Below are positions 1 through 8,664 of a stretch of DNA of 51,981 nt, in pieces (the stretch's first letter is position 1; every line of letters begins with the position of its first letter). The stretch is from contig USBB01000016.1 in assembly GCA_900552795.1 (NCBI GenBank), forward strand, positions 1-51,981, read 5' to 3'. The DNA comes from an uncultured Eubacterium sp. GTDB taxonomy: Bacteria; Bacillota; Clostridia; Lachnospirales; Lachnospiraceae. The notes under the pieces were generated by a model. The model searched no databases and had not been told where the DNA came from. It saw only the letters and a program-made list of their open reading frames with translations. The position numbers and the translations under genes were made by a program.

Positions 1-32
1 GAGTGAGGGGATAGTAATAGAGAAAACTCAGT

Positions 33-830
33 ATGTATCTAGGGAGAAACGGGGCCGGAAAAAGTACAATGATTAATCTTATTACTGATAATGTTGCGAG
101 GAACAAAGGTAAAGAAGGGGGACAAATTTATTATGATGGTGAGGATATATTAAAGCTTGGCAAAAAATTTCGCGCTTTAATAGGATATATGCCTCAGCAG
201 CAGGGATTTTATGAGGATTTTTCACCCAAAGCATTTTTAAAGTATATGGCGGAAATAAAAGGTGTAAAAGGAAAAAATGAAAAGGGCCAGACTGTTAAGG
301 AACAGATTGATGAGCTTTTGGAAATAGTAAATCTTACAAAGGTGGCTTATAAGAAAATAGGCGGTTTTTCAGGGGGAATGAAGCAGAGGGTACTTCTTGC
401 ACAGGCACTTCTGGGGGATCCTAAAATCTTAATACTTGACGAGCCTACGGCAGGACTGGATCCTAAAGAGCGTATCGGAATAAGAAATTACATAGCAGAG
501 CTTTCAAAGGATAAAATCATACTTTTTGCGACTCATGTGGTCAGCGATATAGAATGTATCGCAGATAAGGTGCTTCTGTTAAAGAATGGTGAAATAATTG
601 CGACCGGAACACCGGTTGAGCTTATTTCAAAAATGCATGATAAGGTCGGTGAAATCAAATGCACCCTATCAGACGTGGAAAAGCTTCAGGAGCAGTATAA
701 GGTAGGCAATATCAGGCAGAGAGAAGACGGTCTTGCACTTCGAATAGTTGGAGATACACTGCCTGATGAAGCGGTAAAGGTTAATGACAATATAGACCTT
801 GAGGACGTATATTTGTATTACTTTGAGTAA
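33..830 (+). CDS. ABC transporter ATP-binding protein, 5' end frameshifted or incomplete
   Basis: This is the nucleotide-binding subunit of an ABC exporter. The open frame begins almost at the Walker A loop (GRNGAGKST, residues 4-12). It then shows a Q-loop (PQQQGF), the signature FSGGMKQR, Walker B ILILDEPTAGLDP and an H-loop (ATHVVSD). The first 30-odd residues of a normal ABC domain are missing, and an in-frame TAG lies at 18-20. A different frame, open from base 2, reads IVIEKTQYV, which looks like the strand normally found just before the Walker A loop, so a frameshift near base 40 is likely. It could be a pseudogene, a sequencing error or an alternative start. The following MoxR gene is close enough for co-transcription. 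Confidence 0.8.
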   Translation: MYLGRNGAGKSTMINLITDNVARNKGKEGGQIYYDGEDILKLGKKFRALIGYMPQQQGFYEDFSPKAFLKYMAEIKGVKGKNEKGQTVKEQIDELLEIVNLTKVAYKKIGGFSGGMKQRVLLAQALLGDPKILILDEPTAGLDPKERIGIRNYIAELSKDKIILFATHVVSDIECIADKVLLLKNGEIIATGTPVELISKMHDKVGEIKCTLSDVEKLQEQYKVGNIRQREDGLALRIVGDTLPDEAVKVNDNIDLEDVYLYYFE

Positions 831-883
831 GGGATACAGTTTTACAATAAGTTATGTGATAAGTAAGTAGGAGGGGAATCAGC

Positions 884-1834
884 ATGAAAAATCAGCATTT
901 TGTGGAAAAGATACGTGAAAATATATGCAGTGTTATTGTAGGCAAGGAAAAAATTATAGATTATCTTCTGACTGCAGTTATAGCAGACGGTCATATATTG
1001 CTTGAAGATGTTCCGGGTACCGGTAAAACAATGATGGCAAAGACATTTGCAAGGTCGGTTGAGGGTTCTTTTGGAAGAATTCAGTTTACGCCTGATTTGC
1101 TGCCTTCAGATGTGACAGGTGTTAATTATTACAATCAGAAAATATCGGATTTCGTGTTCAGGAGGGGCCCGGTTTTCGGCAATATTTTACTGGCTGATGA
1201 AATTAACCGTGCTACGCCAAGAACCCAGTCAAGTCTTTTGGAGGCCATGGAAGAAAGACAGGTAACGGTTGACGGGACAACATATAAGCTTGAAGCTCCG
1301 TTTCTGGTAATAGCAACTCAGAATCCTATTGAGACAGCAGGAACATTCCAGCTTCCTGAAGCCCAGCTTGACAGATTTTTAATGAAAATTAAGATGGGCT
1401 ATCCTGATATGGATGAAGAATATACGATTATTGAGCGCTTTCTTATGAGTTCTCCATTAAACAATGTAGGGCCGGTCTGCACTACCCAGGATATTATCAA
1501 TATGCAGCAGGAGGCAAAAAACGTTTATATACATCCTCTTTTAAAGAAATATATTACGTCATTTGTTCATTATACAAGAACAGATGATGATATTGCCATA
1601 GGTGTAAGTACAAGGGGAACGCTTACTATGGTAAATGCGGTCAGAGCCTTTGCTTATGTGCATGGAAGAAAGTATGTTGTGCCGGAAGATATACGAAGTC
1701 TTGAGGAGCCGGTGTTTGGGCATAGAATAATATTAAAGCCTTCAGTGGCATTAAAGGTTAGCAAAGAAGAAATTCTTAAACGTGCGGATGAAAAACTTAA
1801 GATGCCTACAGAGGACTGGAGCGAGATTTTGTAA
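884..1834 (+). CDS. MoxR-family AAA+ ATPase
   Basis: This 316-residue protein has the typical MoxR length and layout: Walker A VPGTGKT (residues 43-49), Walker B LLADEINRATPRTQ, a sensor-1 region ATQNPIE and a C-terminal lid domain. MoxR ATPases act as chaperones that mature or remodel partner proteins, usually encoded beside DUF58 proteins, as here. The ATG is preceded by a strong AGGAGGGG site. The gene heads a MoxR / DUF58 / membrane-protein set on one strand. The client protein and process cannot be told from the sequence; envelope or extracellular functions are common for the family. Confidence 0.92.
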   Translation: MKNQHFVEKIRENICSVIVGKEKIIDYLLTAVIADGHILLEDVPGTGKTMMAKTFARSVEGSFGRIQFTPDLLPSDVTGVNYYNQKISDFVFRRGPVFGNILLADEINRATPRTQSSLLEAMEERQVTVDGTTYKLEAPFLVIATQNPIETAGTFQLPEAQLDRFLMKIKMGYPDMDEEYTIIERFLMSSPLNNVGPVCTTQDIINMQQEAKNVYIHPLLKKYITSFVHYTRTDDDIAIGVSTRGTLTMVNAVRAFAYVHGRKYVVPEDIRSLEEPVFGHRIILKPSVALKVSKEEILKRADEKLKMPTEDWSEIL

Positions 1835-1892
1835 TTAAATTAACAGGCGTGTCAGATTTGCAAAATATGTATCTGAAATATGGGGGTGCGCA

Positions 1893-3017
1893 ATGGGAAT
1901 TTTAATTGTAGCAGCAGCGATGTTTTTGCTTTTATGGTTTTTAAGGCAGAAATATCGCAATTTGTGGTACAAAAACATAAAAATTGATTTGGAATTTCAA
2001 AAGGATAAGGCAAATGTAGGAGAACAGCTCAATTTAACAGAGACAGTCGAAAATAATAAGAAAATTTCTCTGCCTTATATACATGTTAAATTTAAATTAC
2101 GTCGCGGATTGAAATTTATTGATAATTCAGAGGGGGAATCTGTGTCTGATTATATATACAGAGATGAGATTTTTTCGCTTCTAAAATATCAGAAAGTAAA
2201 AACAGAAGTGCCGTTTCTTTGTGCTGGGAGAGGGTATTATTGTATTGACAGATTTGAGCTTGTTTCTTCCGGCATTTTTTTTGATGAGGAAATAGGTGTG
2301 GCAGGAAAATGTCATACACAACTTTTGGTTTATCCGAAAATGGCTGATATTTCAAGATTAAGGCTTGCATATTCAGCTATAATGGGAGAAAAGCAGGTTG
2401 AAAAAAGATTAATTGAGGACCCGTTTATTTTTAGAGGAATAAGGGATTATCAACCGTTTGATGCGTTAAATACTGTAAATTGGAAAGCGAGCGCAAGGAC
2501 AGGCACTTTACAGGTAAATGTACATGAAAGTACTACAAGTGAGCGTGTTATGATTTTGCTTGATTTAAAAAGTGATGATGGAACTGTTTATCGTGAACTT
2601 GTGGAGGAGAGTATTTCCATTGCTTATACATTGCTTGTTGAATTTGAAAAATCAAATTCTGAAATAGGGCTTTTGACAAACGCGTCAGGAGATTTTTATA
2701 TGATGCCGGGTAAAACATATGGACATTACCATGAAATGGAAAAATGTCTTGCGCTTATTGATGAGACAAAACCGATGACGGAATTTGCAGGATTGTTTAA
2801 ACGTTTTCTTGAGGAACGTCCGAAAGATACCACTATAATTTTGATATCACAAAGCAGCAGTTCCCAAATAATTTCGCTGTATCAGTCGATATCTTTTACC
2901 GGGGGCGAATATATGTGGATTATGCCTGTTAAAGCTGGCTCAGGTATGCATGCACTGCAGTCAAATATGCGAAATATCATAATCTGGGAGGTGGCATATT
3001 ATGGCATTGAAATCTAA
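1893..3017 (+). CDS. DUF58 domain-containing protein
   Basis: The protein (374 residues) starts with one hydrophobic segment (about residues 2-17) and carries the DUF58 hallmark around residues 175-205, reading EDPFIFRGIRDYQPFD and then NWKASARTG. The rest resembles a von Willebrand A-like fold (MILLDLKSDDG; a late TIILISQSS strand). DUF58 proteins are the usual partners of MoxR ATPases. The start ATG follows GGGGGTG. The last 17 bases overlap the next gene, whose ribosome site lies inside this one, so translation is probably coupled. Molecular function is unknown. Confidence 0.9.
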   Translation: MGILIVAAAMFLLLWFLRQKYRNLWYKNIKIDLEFQKDKANVGEQLNLTETVENNKKISLPYIHVKFKLRRGLKFIDNSEGESVSDYIYRDEIFSLLKYQKVKTEVPFLCAGRGYYCIDRFELVSSGIFFDEEIGVAGKCHTQLLVYPKMADISRLRLAYSAIMGEKQVEKRLIEDPFIFRGIRDYQPFDALNTVNWKASARTGTLQVNVHESTTSERVMILLDLKSDDGTVYRELVEESISIAYTLLVEFEKSNSEIGLLTNASGDFYMMPGKTYGHYHEMEKCLALIDETKPMTEFAGLFKRFLEERPKDTTIILISQSSSSQIISLYQSISFTGGEYMWIMPVKAGSGMHALQSNMRNIIIWEVAYYGIEI

Positions 3018-4329
3018 GAGGATATTATTCTTTGAAATATTAAGAATGCTTATGCTTTTGATGATTTTCGGATCACTTAATTTTGCGTTTATGGGGGTAT
3101 CCGGAAAGGAACAGGGGCATGCGTATATATACAGAGCTTTGTGGCTTACTACACTTGTGCCGGTATTATATATTTTTACGATTAAAGTCACGGGATATAC
3201 ATATTTATTGAGGGAAATTCCTGCGGAGCTTCGTAAATTCAGCAAGTTAGTATATATTTTTTATATTGTCCCTTATATAGTCTGTTTTTTTATCTGCAAA
3301 ATTATGAAAACGGGAGCTGGCGTAAGAAATGCGTCGCTTATTTGCATTGCGGCTGTTTCAGTCTATTTTGCGGTTCAGTGCAGGCGGCTTTATCTGCGGG
3401 TGCGTCAGGAAGACGATTTAAGTGAATTGGGAAAATACCGCGAGGGAATAGAATATATTAATCCGACATGGCTTAACGGTATTATTATTGTGGTGTCTTA
3501 TCTTATTTCAAGAATGATTAAAAATCCCGTTTTAGAATTTATAGAAGCGGTAATGCTTATTATATTTGTGATTGTAAATATAGTGTATAGAACATTTTTG
3601 CGCCTGTATAAGCTTAATCTTAAGCGAGGGGCGCGAAAGGAATTTCCTAAAAAGCAGATAATGGGTATCAGCATTTATATTATGGGCGGTGTAAGTATTT
3701 TATCTGCGATTGTTATGACGATAGCTTTGGGAATTGCAGGCTCCGTACATTTTCCTACAGAATATAAATTTAAGGAGTGGGAGACGGAGAGGCCTACGAC
3801 ATGGGAGGAAGAGCTGTATTCAAAGCATTTTGAAACAAAAGAAGTGGAGACGGAGAAATATAAAGAGCAGGAAGAATATCCGCAGGTTGCTATTGATTTT
3901 AATGTTGTGGGAATAGTTATAGCGTGCATTGCATGTGTTGTTTTTTGTGTGATTATTTTCGTGGCATGGCTTGTTTTTCGTAAAATGAACAATGAAAATA
4001 ATATTGTTACAGATACAGATGACAGTTTTAATTCTTATGGAACATCTGATGATTATTTTGAAGTTTCTTATGATTTAAAAGATCATGAAGCTTTTGACAG
4101 AAATGAGCAGTTCAGAAGCTGTTATAAAGAAAAGGTTGTTAAAGCAGTAAAATCAGCGAAAACTTATTCAGACAGAGGCTCAAAGAAAGCGTTCTCAGAT
4201 AATCAGCTTCCTTCAGAAATCACCGCAAATATTGCTGATGGTAAAAAAGCCGAAAAAATAACACAGATATATGAGAAGGCGAGATATTCAAATCAGGAAA
4301 TAACTGAGAAAGAGCAGGGGGTATTGTGA
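3001..4329 (+). CDS. Polytopic membrane protein, DUF4129-like C-terminus
   Basis: This 442-residue protein has about eight predicted membrane segments: six in the first half, one near residue 225 and one near 305. A hydrophilic Glu-rich external loop lies between the last two, and a long charged C-terminal tail follows. The tail ends in KITQIYEKARYSNQEIT, which resembles the conserved end of DUF4129. In MoxR/DUF58 operons this domain usually terminates a transglutaminase-like membrane protein, but no transglutaminase Cys-His-Asp core is visible here. It overlaps the DUF58 gene by 17 bases, so the three genes probably work together. The DUF4129 assignment is tentative. Confidence 0.72.
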   Translation: MALKSKRILFFEILRMLMLLMIFGSLNFAFMGVSGKEQGHAYIYRALWLTTLVPVLYIFTIKVTGYTYLLREIPAELRKFSKLVYIFYIVPYIVCFFICKIMKTGAGVRNASLICIAAVSVYFAVQCRRLYLRVRQEDDLSELGKYREGIEYINPTWLNGIIIVVSYLISRMIKNPVLEFIEAVMLIIFVIVNIVYRTFLRLYKLNLKRGARKEFPKKQIMGISIYIMGGVSILSAIVMTIALGIAGSVHFPTEYKFKEWETERPTTWEEELYSKHFETKEVETEKYKEQEEYPQVAIDFNVVGIVIACIACVVFCVIIFVAWLVFRKMNNENNIVTDTDDSFNSYGTSDDYFEVSYDLKDHEAFDRNEQFRSCYKEKVVKAVKSAKTYSDRGSKKAFSDNQLPSEITANIADGKKAEKITQIYEKARYSNQEITEKEQGVL

Positions 4330-4382
4330 ATAGAAGCTTTAGAAAATAGGAATATTAATTTTAGAATTGTTTTATAATTTAA

Positions 4383-4661
4383 TTAGCACTCAACATATGC
4401 TGCTTTGCAGCCGCAAGAGACGGACTGGATAAAACAATTCAGTATACGATAGATGGAAGCTGTAATGCCGGTATATTTTCACTTGTGAGTGTTCCAAACA
4501 TTGTTGGATGTGTCGGAGCTGCAATCATAATTATTGCAGCAATAGCTACACCAATTGCAAAGTCACAGCATATGCGTGAGATATGGTTTTATGTGATGTC
4601 CGGTGGAGTGATGCTAAAGATTGTAGTTATGGAGAACGCAAGAATTATACAGATGTTTTAG
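4383..4661 (+). pseudogene. Orphan membrane-protein reading frame without a start codon
   Basis: A frame of about 92 codons is open from the TAA at 4380 to the TAG at 4659. It has no early ATG, GTG or TTG with a ribosome site. The translation has a coding look: a hydrophobic stretch (VPNIVGCVGAAIIIIAAIA), then PIAKSQHMREIWFYVMSGG and a second hydrophobic stretch. The shape recalls small two-helix membrane proteins of integrative elements, but no family can be named. The rest of the 4330-4809 interval is AT-rich and holds no other clear gene. It is read here as a remnant. Confidence 0.3.
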
Positions 4662-4754
4662 GAGTGTTTTCATGCGAGTACACCACTATAGATAATAGAG
4701 ACGTTATTATGAACAGATAGTCATTGACGTGATGATTAAATGAGGTCTTCCGTT

Positions 4755-4797
4755 AATCGGTCAATGGGTATATACTCATATTAACCGAATCAGTCAA
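4755..4797 (+). promoter_or_regulatory. Possible TetR operator: direct repeat around a -10 box
   Basis: Two copies of AATCRGTCAA (4755-4764 and 4788-4797) lie 33 bp apart start to start, about three helical turns. A TATACT -10-like box at 4771-4776 sits between them. The second copy abuts the CGGAGG ribosome site of the TetR gene, so autoregulation is a reasonable inference. No good -35 box is seen. Confidence 0.4.
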
Positions 4798-4809
4798 CGG
4801 AGGTAGCTT

Positions 4810-5436
4810 ATGAATGAAAAATTTTATGCATTGCCGGAAGAAAAACAATCTCAAATATTAAATGCTGCATACAAAGTATTTGCAACGAATCAATATAAGA
4901 AGGCACCAACCTCAGAAATTGCAGCAGAAGCCGGAATTTCCAAGTCACTGTTGTTTCATTATTTTCATAACAAACTGGAGCTATATCTTTTCCTATGGAA
5001 GCATGCAGCGGATTTAACAAAAAAATACATGTGTAAATATAAGGTATATGAAACAGATGATTTTTTTGAAATGATGCGCCGAGGTCTGATGGCTAAGTGT
5101 GCAGTGATGAGAAAATACACATTTTTATCTCTGTTTTCCATTAATTCATACTTTGAAACAGAGCCGGATATTCAATCCATCATCCAACCGGATGTACAGG
5201 ATGCTGCCCAAACGACATTGGAAATGCTTCTGTCAATTTTGAATCTTGATTTCATCCGTAAGGATATAGAATTTGTTCGTATATATAAAGAAATTCAGTA
5301 TGCTTCAGATGGGATGCTTAAATATTGGTACAGAACAGGAAATTATGATGTAACTGTTTTTGAGCAGGAGTATCTGGAAATGATAAATCATTGGGAAATA
5401 GTTTATAGAAAAGGGATGGAAAATGACAGAAAATAG
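4810..5436 (+). CDS. TetR/AcrR family transcriptional regulator
   Basis: This 208-residue protein has the TetR N-terminal helix-turn-helix at about residues 10-50 (ILNAAYKVFA, then TSEIAAEAGISKSLLFHYFHNK) and an all-helical C-terminal ligand domain with no recognisable specificity. CGGAGG precedes the ATG. The stop overlaps the start of the hydrolase gene by 14 bases, so the regulator, hydrolase and small membrane protein form one operon that the regulator probably represses. The ligand is unknown. Confidence 0.92.
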   Translation: MNEKFYALPEEKQSQILNAAYKVFATNQYKKAPTSEIAAEAGISKSLLFHYFHNKLELYLFLWKHAADLTKKYMCKYKVYETDDFFEMMRRGLMAKCAVMRKYTFLSLFSINSYFETEPDIQSIIQPDVQDAAQTTLEMLLSILNLDFIRKDIEFVRIYKEIQYASDGMLKYWYRTGNYDVTVFEQEYLEMINHWEIVYRKGMENDRK

Positions 5437-6256
5437 TTATAAGACCTCCTGTGGCTGCATCCATTATTTTGTAAATATAATAGACAATCAGAAAACTACG
5501 TTAGTGTTTTTGCCGGGACTTACAGCAGATCACAGGCTTTTTGAGAAGCAGACAGAATATTTTGAGAAAAAACAGAATGTGTTTGTATGGGATGCACCAT
5601 CACATGCATTATCCAGACCATTTACGAATAATTACAGTCTGTCTGACATGGCAGAATGGCTTGATAAAATCTTAGCAAAAGAAAAAATTTATAATCCTAT
5701 CATTATCGGTCAGTCTATGGGTGGATACCTGGCTCAAATGTATATGGGATTATATCCGGATAAGATAAAAGGCTTTATCTCCATTGATTCTGCACCGCTT
5801 CAAAAGTCTTATATGACTGCAATGGAAATATGGCTTCTTGAAAGAGTAGAGCCATTATACAGAATATATCCATGGAAAGCTCTTCTTAGGGCTGGTTCAA
5901 GAGGGTGCTCTGAGACGGACTATGGTCAGAATCTTATGCGAAAGATGATGATGGCCTATGACTCAGAGCATAAAGAATATGCAAGGCTCGCTGGCTTCGG
6001 GTACAGAATGCTTGCTGAGGCAATTAAAGCAGATTTGCCATATCATATCAGTTGTCCGGCATTACTTATCTGTGGAGAAAAGGATAAAGCGGGATCTGCA
6101 AAAAGTTATAATAAGAAATGGCATCAGAGGGAAGGTTTATCGCTTAAATGGATAAAGAATGCCGGTCATAATTCCAATACTGACCAGCCGGATGAAGTAA
6201 ACAGACTTATAGAAAAATTTATCAGCGAGATAGATAGGAAAGGAGTGCCCGGATGA
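5423..6256 (+). CDS. Alpha/beta hydrolase
   Basis: This 277-residue protein has a typical alpha/beta-hydrolase fold. The oxyanion region is FLPGLTADH (residues 29-37) and the nucleophile elbow is GQSMGG with Ser98. The likely catalytic acid is Asp221 (CGEKDKAG) and the catalytic His is His249 (NAGHNS). No signal peptide is present, so it is cytoplasmic. It may hydrolyse a small ester, lactone or amide; the substrate cannot be read from the sequence. It overlaps the TetR gene upstream and shares an ATGA overlap with the next gene, which makes it the likely effector of this TetR operon. Confidence 0.9.
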   Translation: MTENSYKTSCGCIHYFVNIIDNQKTTLVFLPGLTADHRLFEKQTEYFEKKQNVFVWDAPSHALSRPFTNNYSLSDMAEWLDKILAKEKIYNPIIIGQSMGGYLAQMYMGLYPDKIKGFISIDSAPLQKSYMTAMEIWLLERVEPLYRIYPWKALLRAGSRGCSETDYGQNLMRKMMMAYDSEHKEYARLAGFGYRMLAEAIKADLPYHISCPALLICGEKDKAGSAKSYNKKWHQREGLSLKWIKNAGHNSNTDQPDEVNRLIEKFISEIDRKGVPG

Positions 6257-6453
6257 AATTAAATATACAGTGGAAAAAAGTATTATATGGAATTGCATTG
6301 ATAGTTATTGGTACAATATTGGCTACTCTGCATTTTATTGTGTCTGGAAATGATATGGGAGATTTTATTTCTGGTATTATTGCATTTATATCGGTATTGG
6401 TAATATTGGTAGGTACTTATATGACGTCAAGTGAAATCAAAAACTGTAAATGA
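6253..6453 (+). CDS. Small two-helix membrane protein
   Basis: This 66-residue protein has two predicted membrane helices (about residues 10-30 and 37-58) joined by a short loop. It starts inside the stop of the hydrolase gene (ATGA overlap) with an AGGAG site just upstream, so expression as the third gene of the TetR operon is plausible. No known family is recognised. Its role may be linked to whatever compound induces the operon. Confidence 0.65.
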   Translation: MKLNIQWKKVLYGIALIVIGTILATLHFIVSGNDMGDFISGIIAFISVLVILVGTYMTSSEIKNCK

Positions 6454-6756
6454 ATAGTTTTAGAGAACGAGGATATTATGAGTGGTTGATATAAATTTTA
6501 ATAAACGGAACTTGTTATATGCAGGCATGCCTGGCATATGTCAATTTTAAGAGAATTTTTAACTCAGATATTCGAAAAATATAAGGAAAATTTAATAGGA
6601 AAAACATGAAAAAAGCACTGAAAACCGTTGCATTATTGGTTTTACAGTGCTTTTTCTTTTGCCAGAGAGGAAAAATTGTCAATGACATTATGAATAAGTT
6701 GAATACCTATGTTGTGCAGCTATCATTCCAAGAGATACTGCAGAGACTATGAAGAA
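6454..6756. other. Intergenic stretch before the insertion sequence
   Basis: No convincing gene is seen here. The interval holds a clear terminator (6609-6657), then about 100 bp up to the inferred left end of the IS. A short frame reading MNKLNTYVVQLSFQEI near 6690 has no ribosome site. The missing 5' half of the permease on the other side of the IS is not found here. Confidence 0.6.
6609..6657 (+). terminator. Rho-independent terminator after the TetR operon
   Basis: The arms AAAAAGCACTGAAAACC and GGTTTT-A-CAGTGCTTTTT pair around a short loop with a single A bulge and run into TTTTTCTTTT. A-rich and T-rich flanks on both sides mean it could work in both directions. Confidence 0.85.
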
Positions 6757-6864
6757 AAGTCTGTAAATAAGATCTTCTATGATAATGATAGGTGGAAAAC
6801 TGGAATGAAATCAGCTTTTCGCCTTTGTTTTATATATAACAGTTACAAAATTGCATGTCAAGAG

Positions 6865-6890
6865 CGGGCGGGAAATCCGCCCGTCTTTTT
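6865..6890 (+). terminator. Hairpin terminator inside the left end of the IS
   Basis: CGGGCGG and CCGCCCG form a perfect 7-bp stem with a 5-base loop, followed by TCTTTTT on the + strand. It would stop transcripts entering the element from the left before they run antisense through the transposase, a known protective arrangement in insertion sequences. Confidence 0.7.
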
Positions 6891-6901
6891 GACCTTTTTT
6901 A

Positions 6902-8143
6902 TTATTCCGGTAAGCGTCCCTCATACATAATGCTTAGTTCACCATAGACCTGTGCCCAGTTCCGGATCGTTGCTGTCCATTTTTTCGTAGCTTCAAAGGT
7001 AGCCAGATAAAGGGCTTTTAAAAGGGCTGTATCGCTTGGAAAAACACTTCTTTGACGGTTCAGCTTCCGGTAGGTAGAATTCAAAGATTCAATAGCATTT
7101 GTTGTATAAATAACCTTTCTGACAGTTGCTGAAAACTTGAAAATCGGGGAAATGGCATCCCAATTATCCTTCCAGCGTTTCATGGAATTCGGATATTTCG
7201 GAGTCCATTTTTCCGTTACCCTATCCAAAGCTGCCAAAGCTTTCTTTTCATCCGCTGCCTGATATATCGTTTTCAAATCTGTAGCAAATGCTTTTCTGTC
7301 TTTATCTGGAACATATCTTAAGGTGTTTCTTACCTGATGAACGATACATCTTTGATATTCTGTCTTAGGAAATGCTGCCGCAATCGCTTCTTTAATACCT
7401 GTGAGTCCATCTGCACAGATAATCAGGATATCTTTTACACCACGATTTTTTAATTCGTTTAAGACGGAGAGCCAATACTTGGAACTTTCATTTTCTCCAA
7501 TACTGATGGTAAGCACTTCTTTCTTACCTTCCGCATTAATCCCAAGGATGACATACGCAGCAAGCTTCCGAATCACTCCATTATCACGGACTGAATAGTG
7601 AATCGCATCAATATACAGGATTGGATAAACTTCATCTAATGGTCGATTCTGCCAATCTTCAATCTGTGGAAGAATCTTGTCTGTAACATCTGATATAAAA
7701 CCTTCGGATGTTTCAAAACCATAAATATCTTCGATTGTTTCTGAAATTTGCCGGGTTGTCATACCTTTTGCATACATAGAAATAATCTTCTGATCGATAT
7801 CTGAAATGTCTTTCTGACGCTTCTTTACTACTTGAGGTTCAAAAGTTGATTTTCTGTCTTGTGGAACTTCAATCTCCATAGAACCATAACGACTATTCAC
7901 TCTTTTTCGCTTATAACCATTGCGATAATCATCGCTATCAGAACGTTCTGATTTTTCATATCCCAAGTGGTCATCCATTTCCGCTTCCATCATCTCTTTG
8001 ATGGTTCCACCAAGAAGATCTTTCAGAGCATCCTGGATATCTTCTGCTGATTGGATATCGTATTCTTCCAAGAGTTGATGAATGATGTTACGTTTTCCTT
8101 CTGTCATTTGTACTCTGTGTACAGGTTTCTTTTCTCTTGCCAT
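6902..8143 (-). CDS. IS256-family (Mutator-type) transposase
   Basis: The protein is 413 residues if started at MAREKK (8143), which follows an AAGGAGG site; a longer 425-residue frame lacks such a site. It has the Mutator/IS256 layout: an N-terminal zone with DLLGGTIKEMMEAEMDDHLGYEKSE-type sequence, then DDE catalytic residues in LYIDAIHY, IICADGLTG and TNAIESLN. The CIVHQVRNTLRYV block is also typical of the family. The frame is intact, so the element may still be active. It catalyses cut-and-paste or copy-type movement of its own ends. Confidence 0.96.
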   Translation of the reverse strand: MAREKKPVHRVQMTEGKRNIIHQLLEEYDIQSAEDIQDALKDLLGGTIKEMMEAEMDDHLGYEKSERSDSDDYRNGYKRKRVNSRYGSMEIEVPQDRKSTFEPQVVKKRQKDISDIDQKIISMYAKGMTTRQISETIEDIYGFETSEGFISDVTDKILPQIEDWQNRPLDEVYPILYIDAIHYSVRDNGVIRKLAAYVILGINAEGKKEVLTISIGENESSKYWLSVLNELKNRGVKDILIICADGLTGIKEAIAAAFPKTEYQRCIVHQVRNTLRYVPDKDRKAFATDLKTIYQAADEKKALAALDRVTEKWTPKYPNSMKRWKDNWDAISPIFKFSATVRKVIYTTNAIESLNSTYRKLNRQRSVFPSDTALLKALYLATFEATKKWTATIRNWAQVYGELSIMYEGRLPE

Positions 8144-8226
8144 AATAAAAGGCCTCCTTATGATAAAATATTTTACCATAGAAGACCTTCTAAAACATTA
8201 TTTACAGAAAAAGTTTCACATTCTCT

Positions 8227-8646
8227 TTGAATCTGCTTTTATGTATGTGTTTTCTTCCGTGGGGGATGCCGCTTCGTTCAACAAGCGTTTATCCCATAGG
8301 AGAGAGTAATGCATTTTCAGATGTTTTTTATACTAAACCGTTATTATATGTGATGATTTATCTGTTGTTAACCTTTATATTATTTGGTTTGATAAATTGT
8401 TTGTGCCTGATATTTTCTCTTATTGAAGACAATCAGTTTGCGCTTATGATTACACCTTTTGTAATATATTTTGCACAGCATGTGTTGATAAGCTTCGGAC
8501 TTGGCAGAGGAGAAATTTCATTTGTAAACAATGCAAACTTATATAATGTATATTCACAAACATTGTATATATATTTGTTAGAGCTTTTAGGTCTGTTTAT
8601 TATAGATATCTGTGTGTTTATAAAAATAAAGAAAGATGTTCTGTGA
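8227..8646 (+). pseudogene. ABC-2-type permease fragment, 5' half lost beside the IS
   Basis: The visible reading (about 139 codons from a TTG, open back to 8194) has three predicted membrane helices and ends like the C-terminal half of an ABC-2 permease. Its pattern of a large loop, helix pair and final helix with basic tail (FIKIKKDVL) parallels the complete permease that follows. Full-length members here are 256-285 residues, so about half is missing. The open frame begins only about 20 bp from the inferred IS end. No proper start or ribosome site is present. It is probably non-functional, with its original promoter removed or displaced. Confidence 0.6.
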
Positions 8647-8664
8647 TTTTAAGAAAGGGAAGCT

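Larger units (their letters stand above)
6760..8208 (-). mobile_element. IS256-family insertion sequence
   Basis: The element is defined by its IS256-type transposase and by imperfect terminal inverted repeats. TCTGTAAATAA at 6760-6770 matches TTATTTACAGA at 8198-8208. A second block, TCTTCTATG, appears at both ends but 10 bp further in on the right. No 8-9 bp target duplication was found next to these boundaries, and the gene on the right is truncated, so the insertion may have come with a deletion. Exact ends are inferred. Confidence 0.75.

Noticed and set aside
6709..6930. 73-codon frame on the + strand reaching into the IS
   Set aside because: It spans the inferred IS left end and the transposase stop in antisense, has no ribosome site and includes the hairpin terminator.
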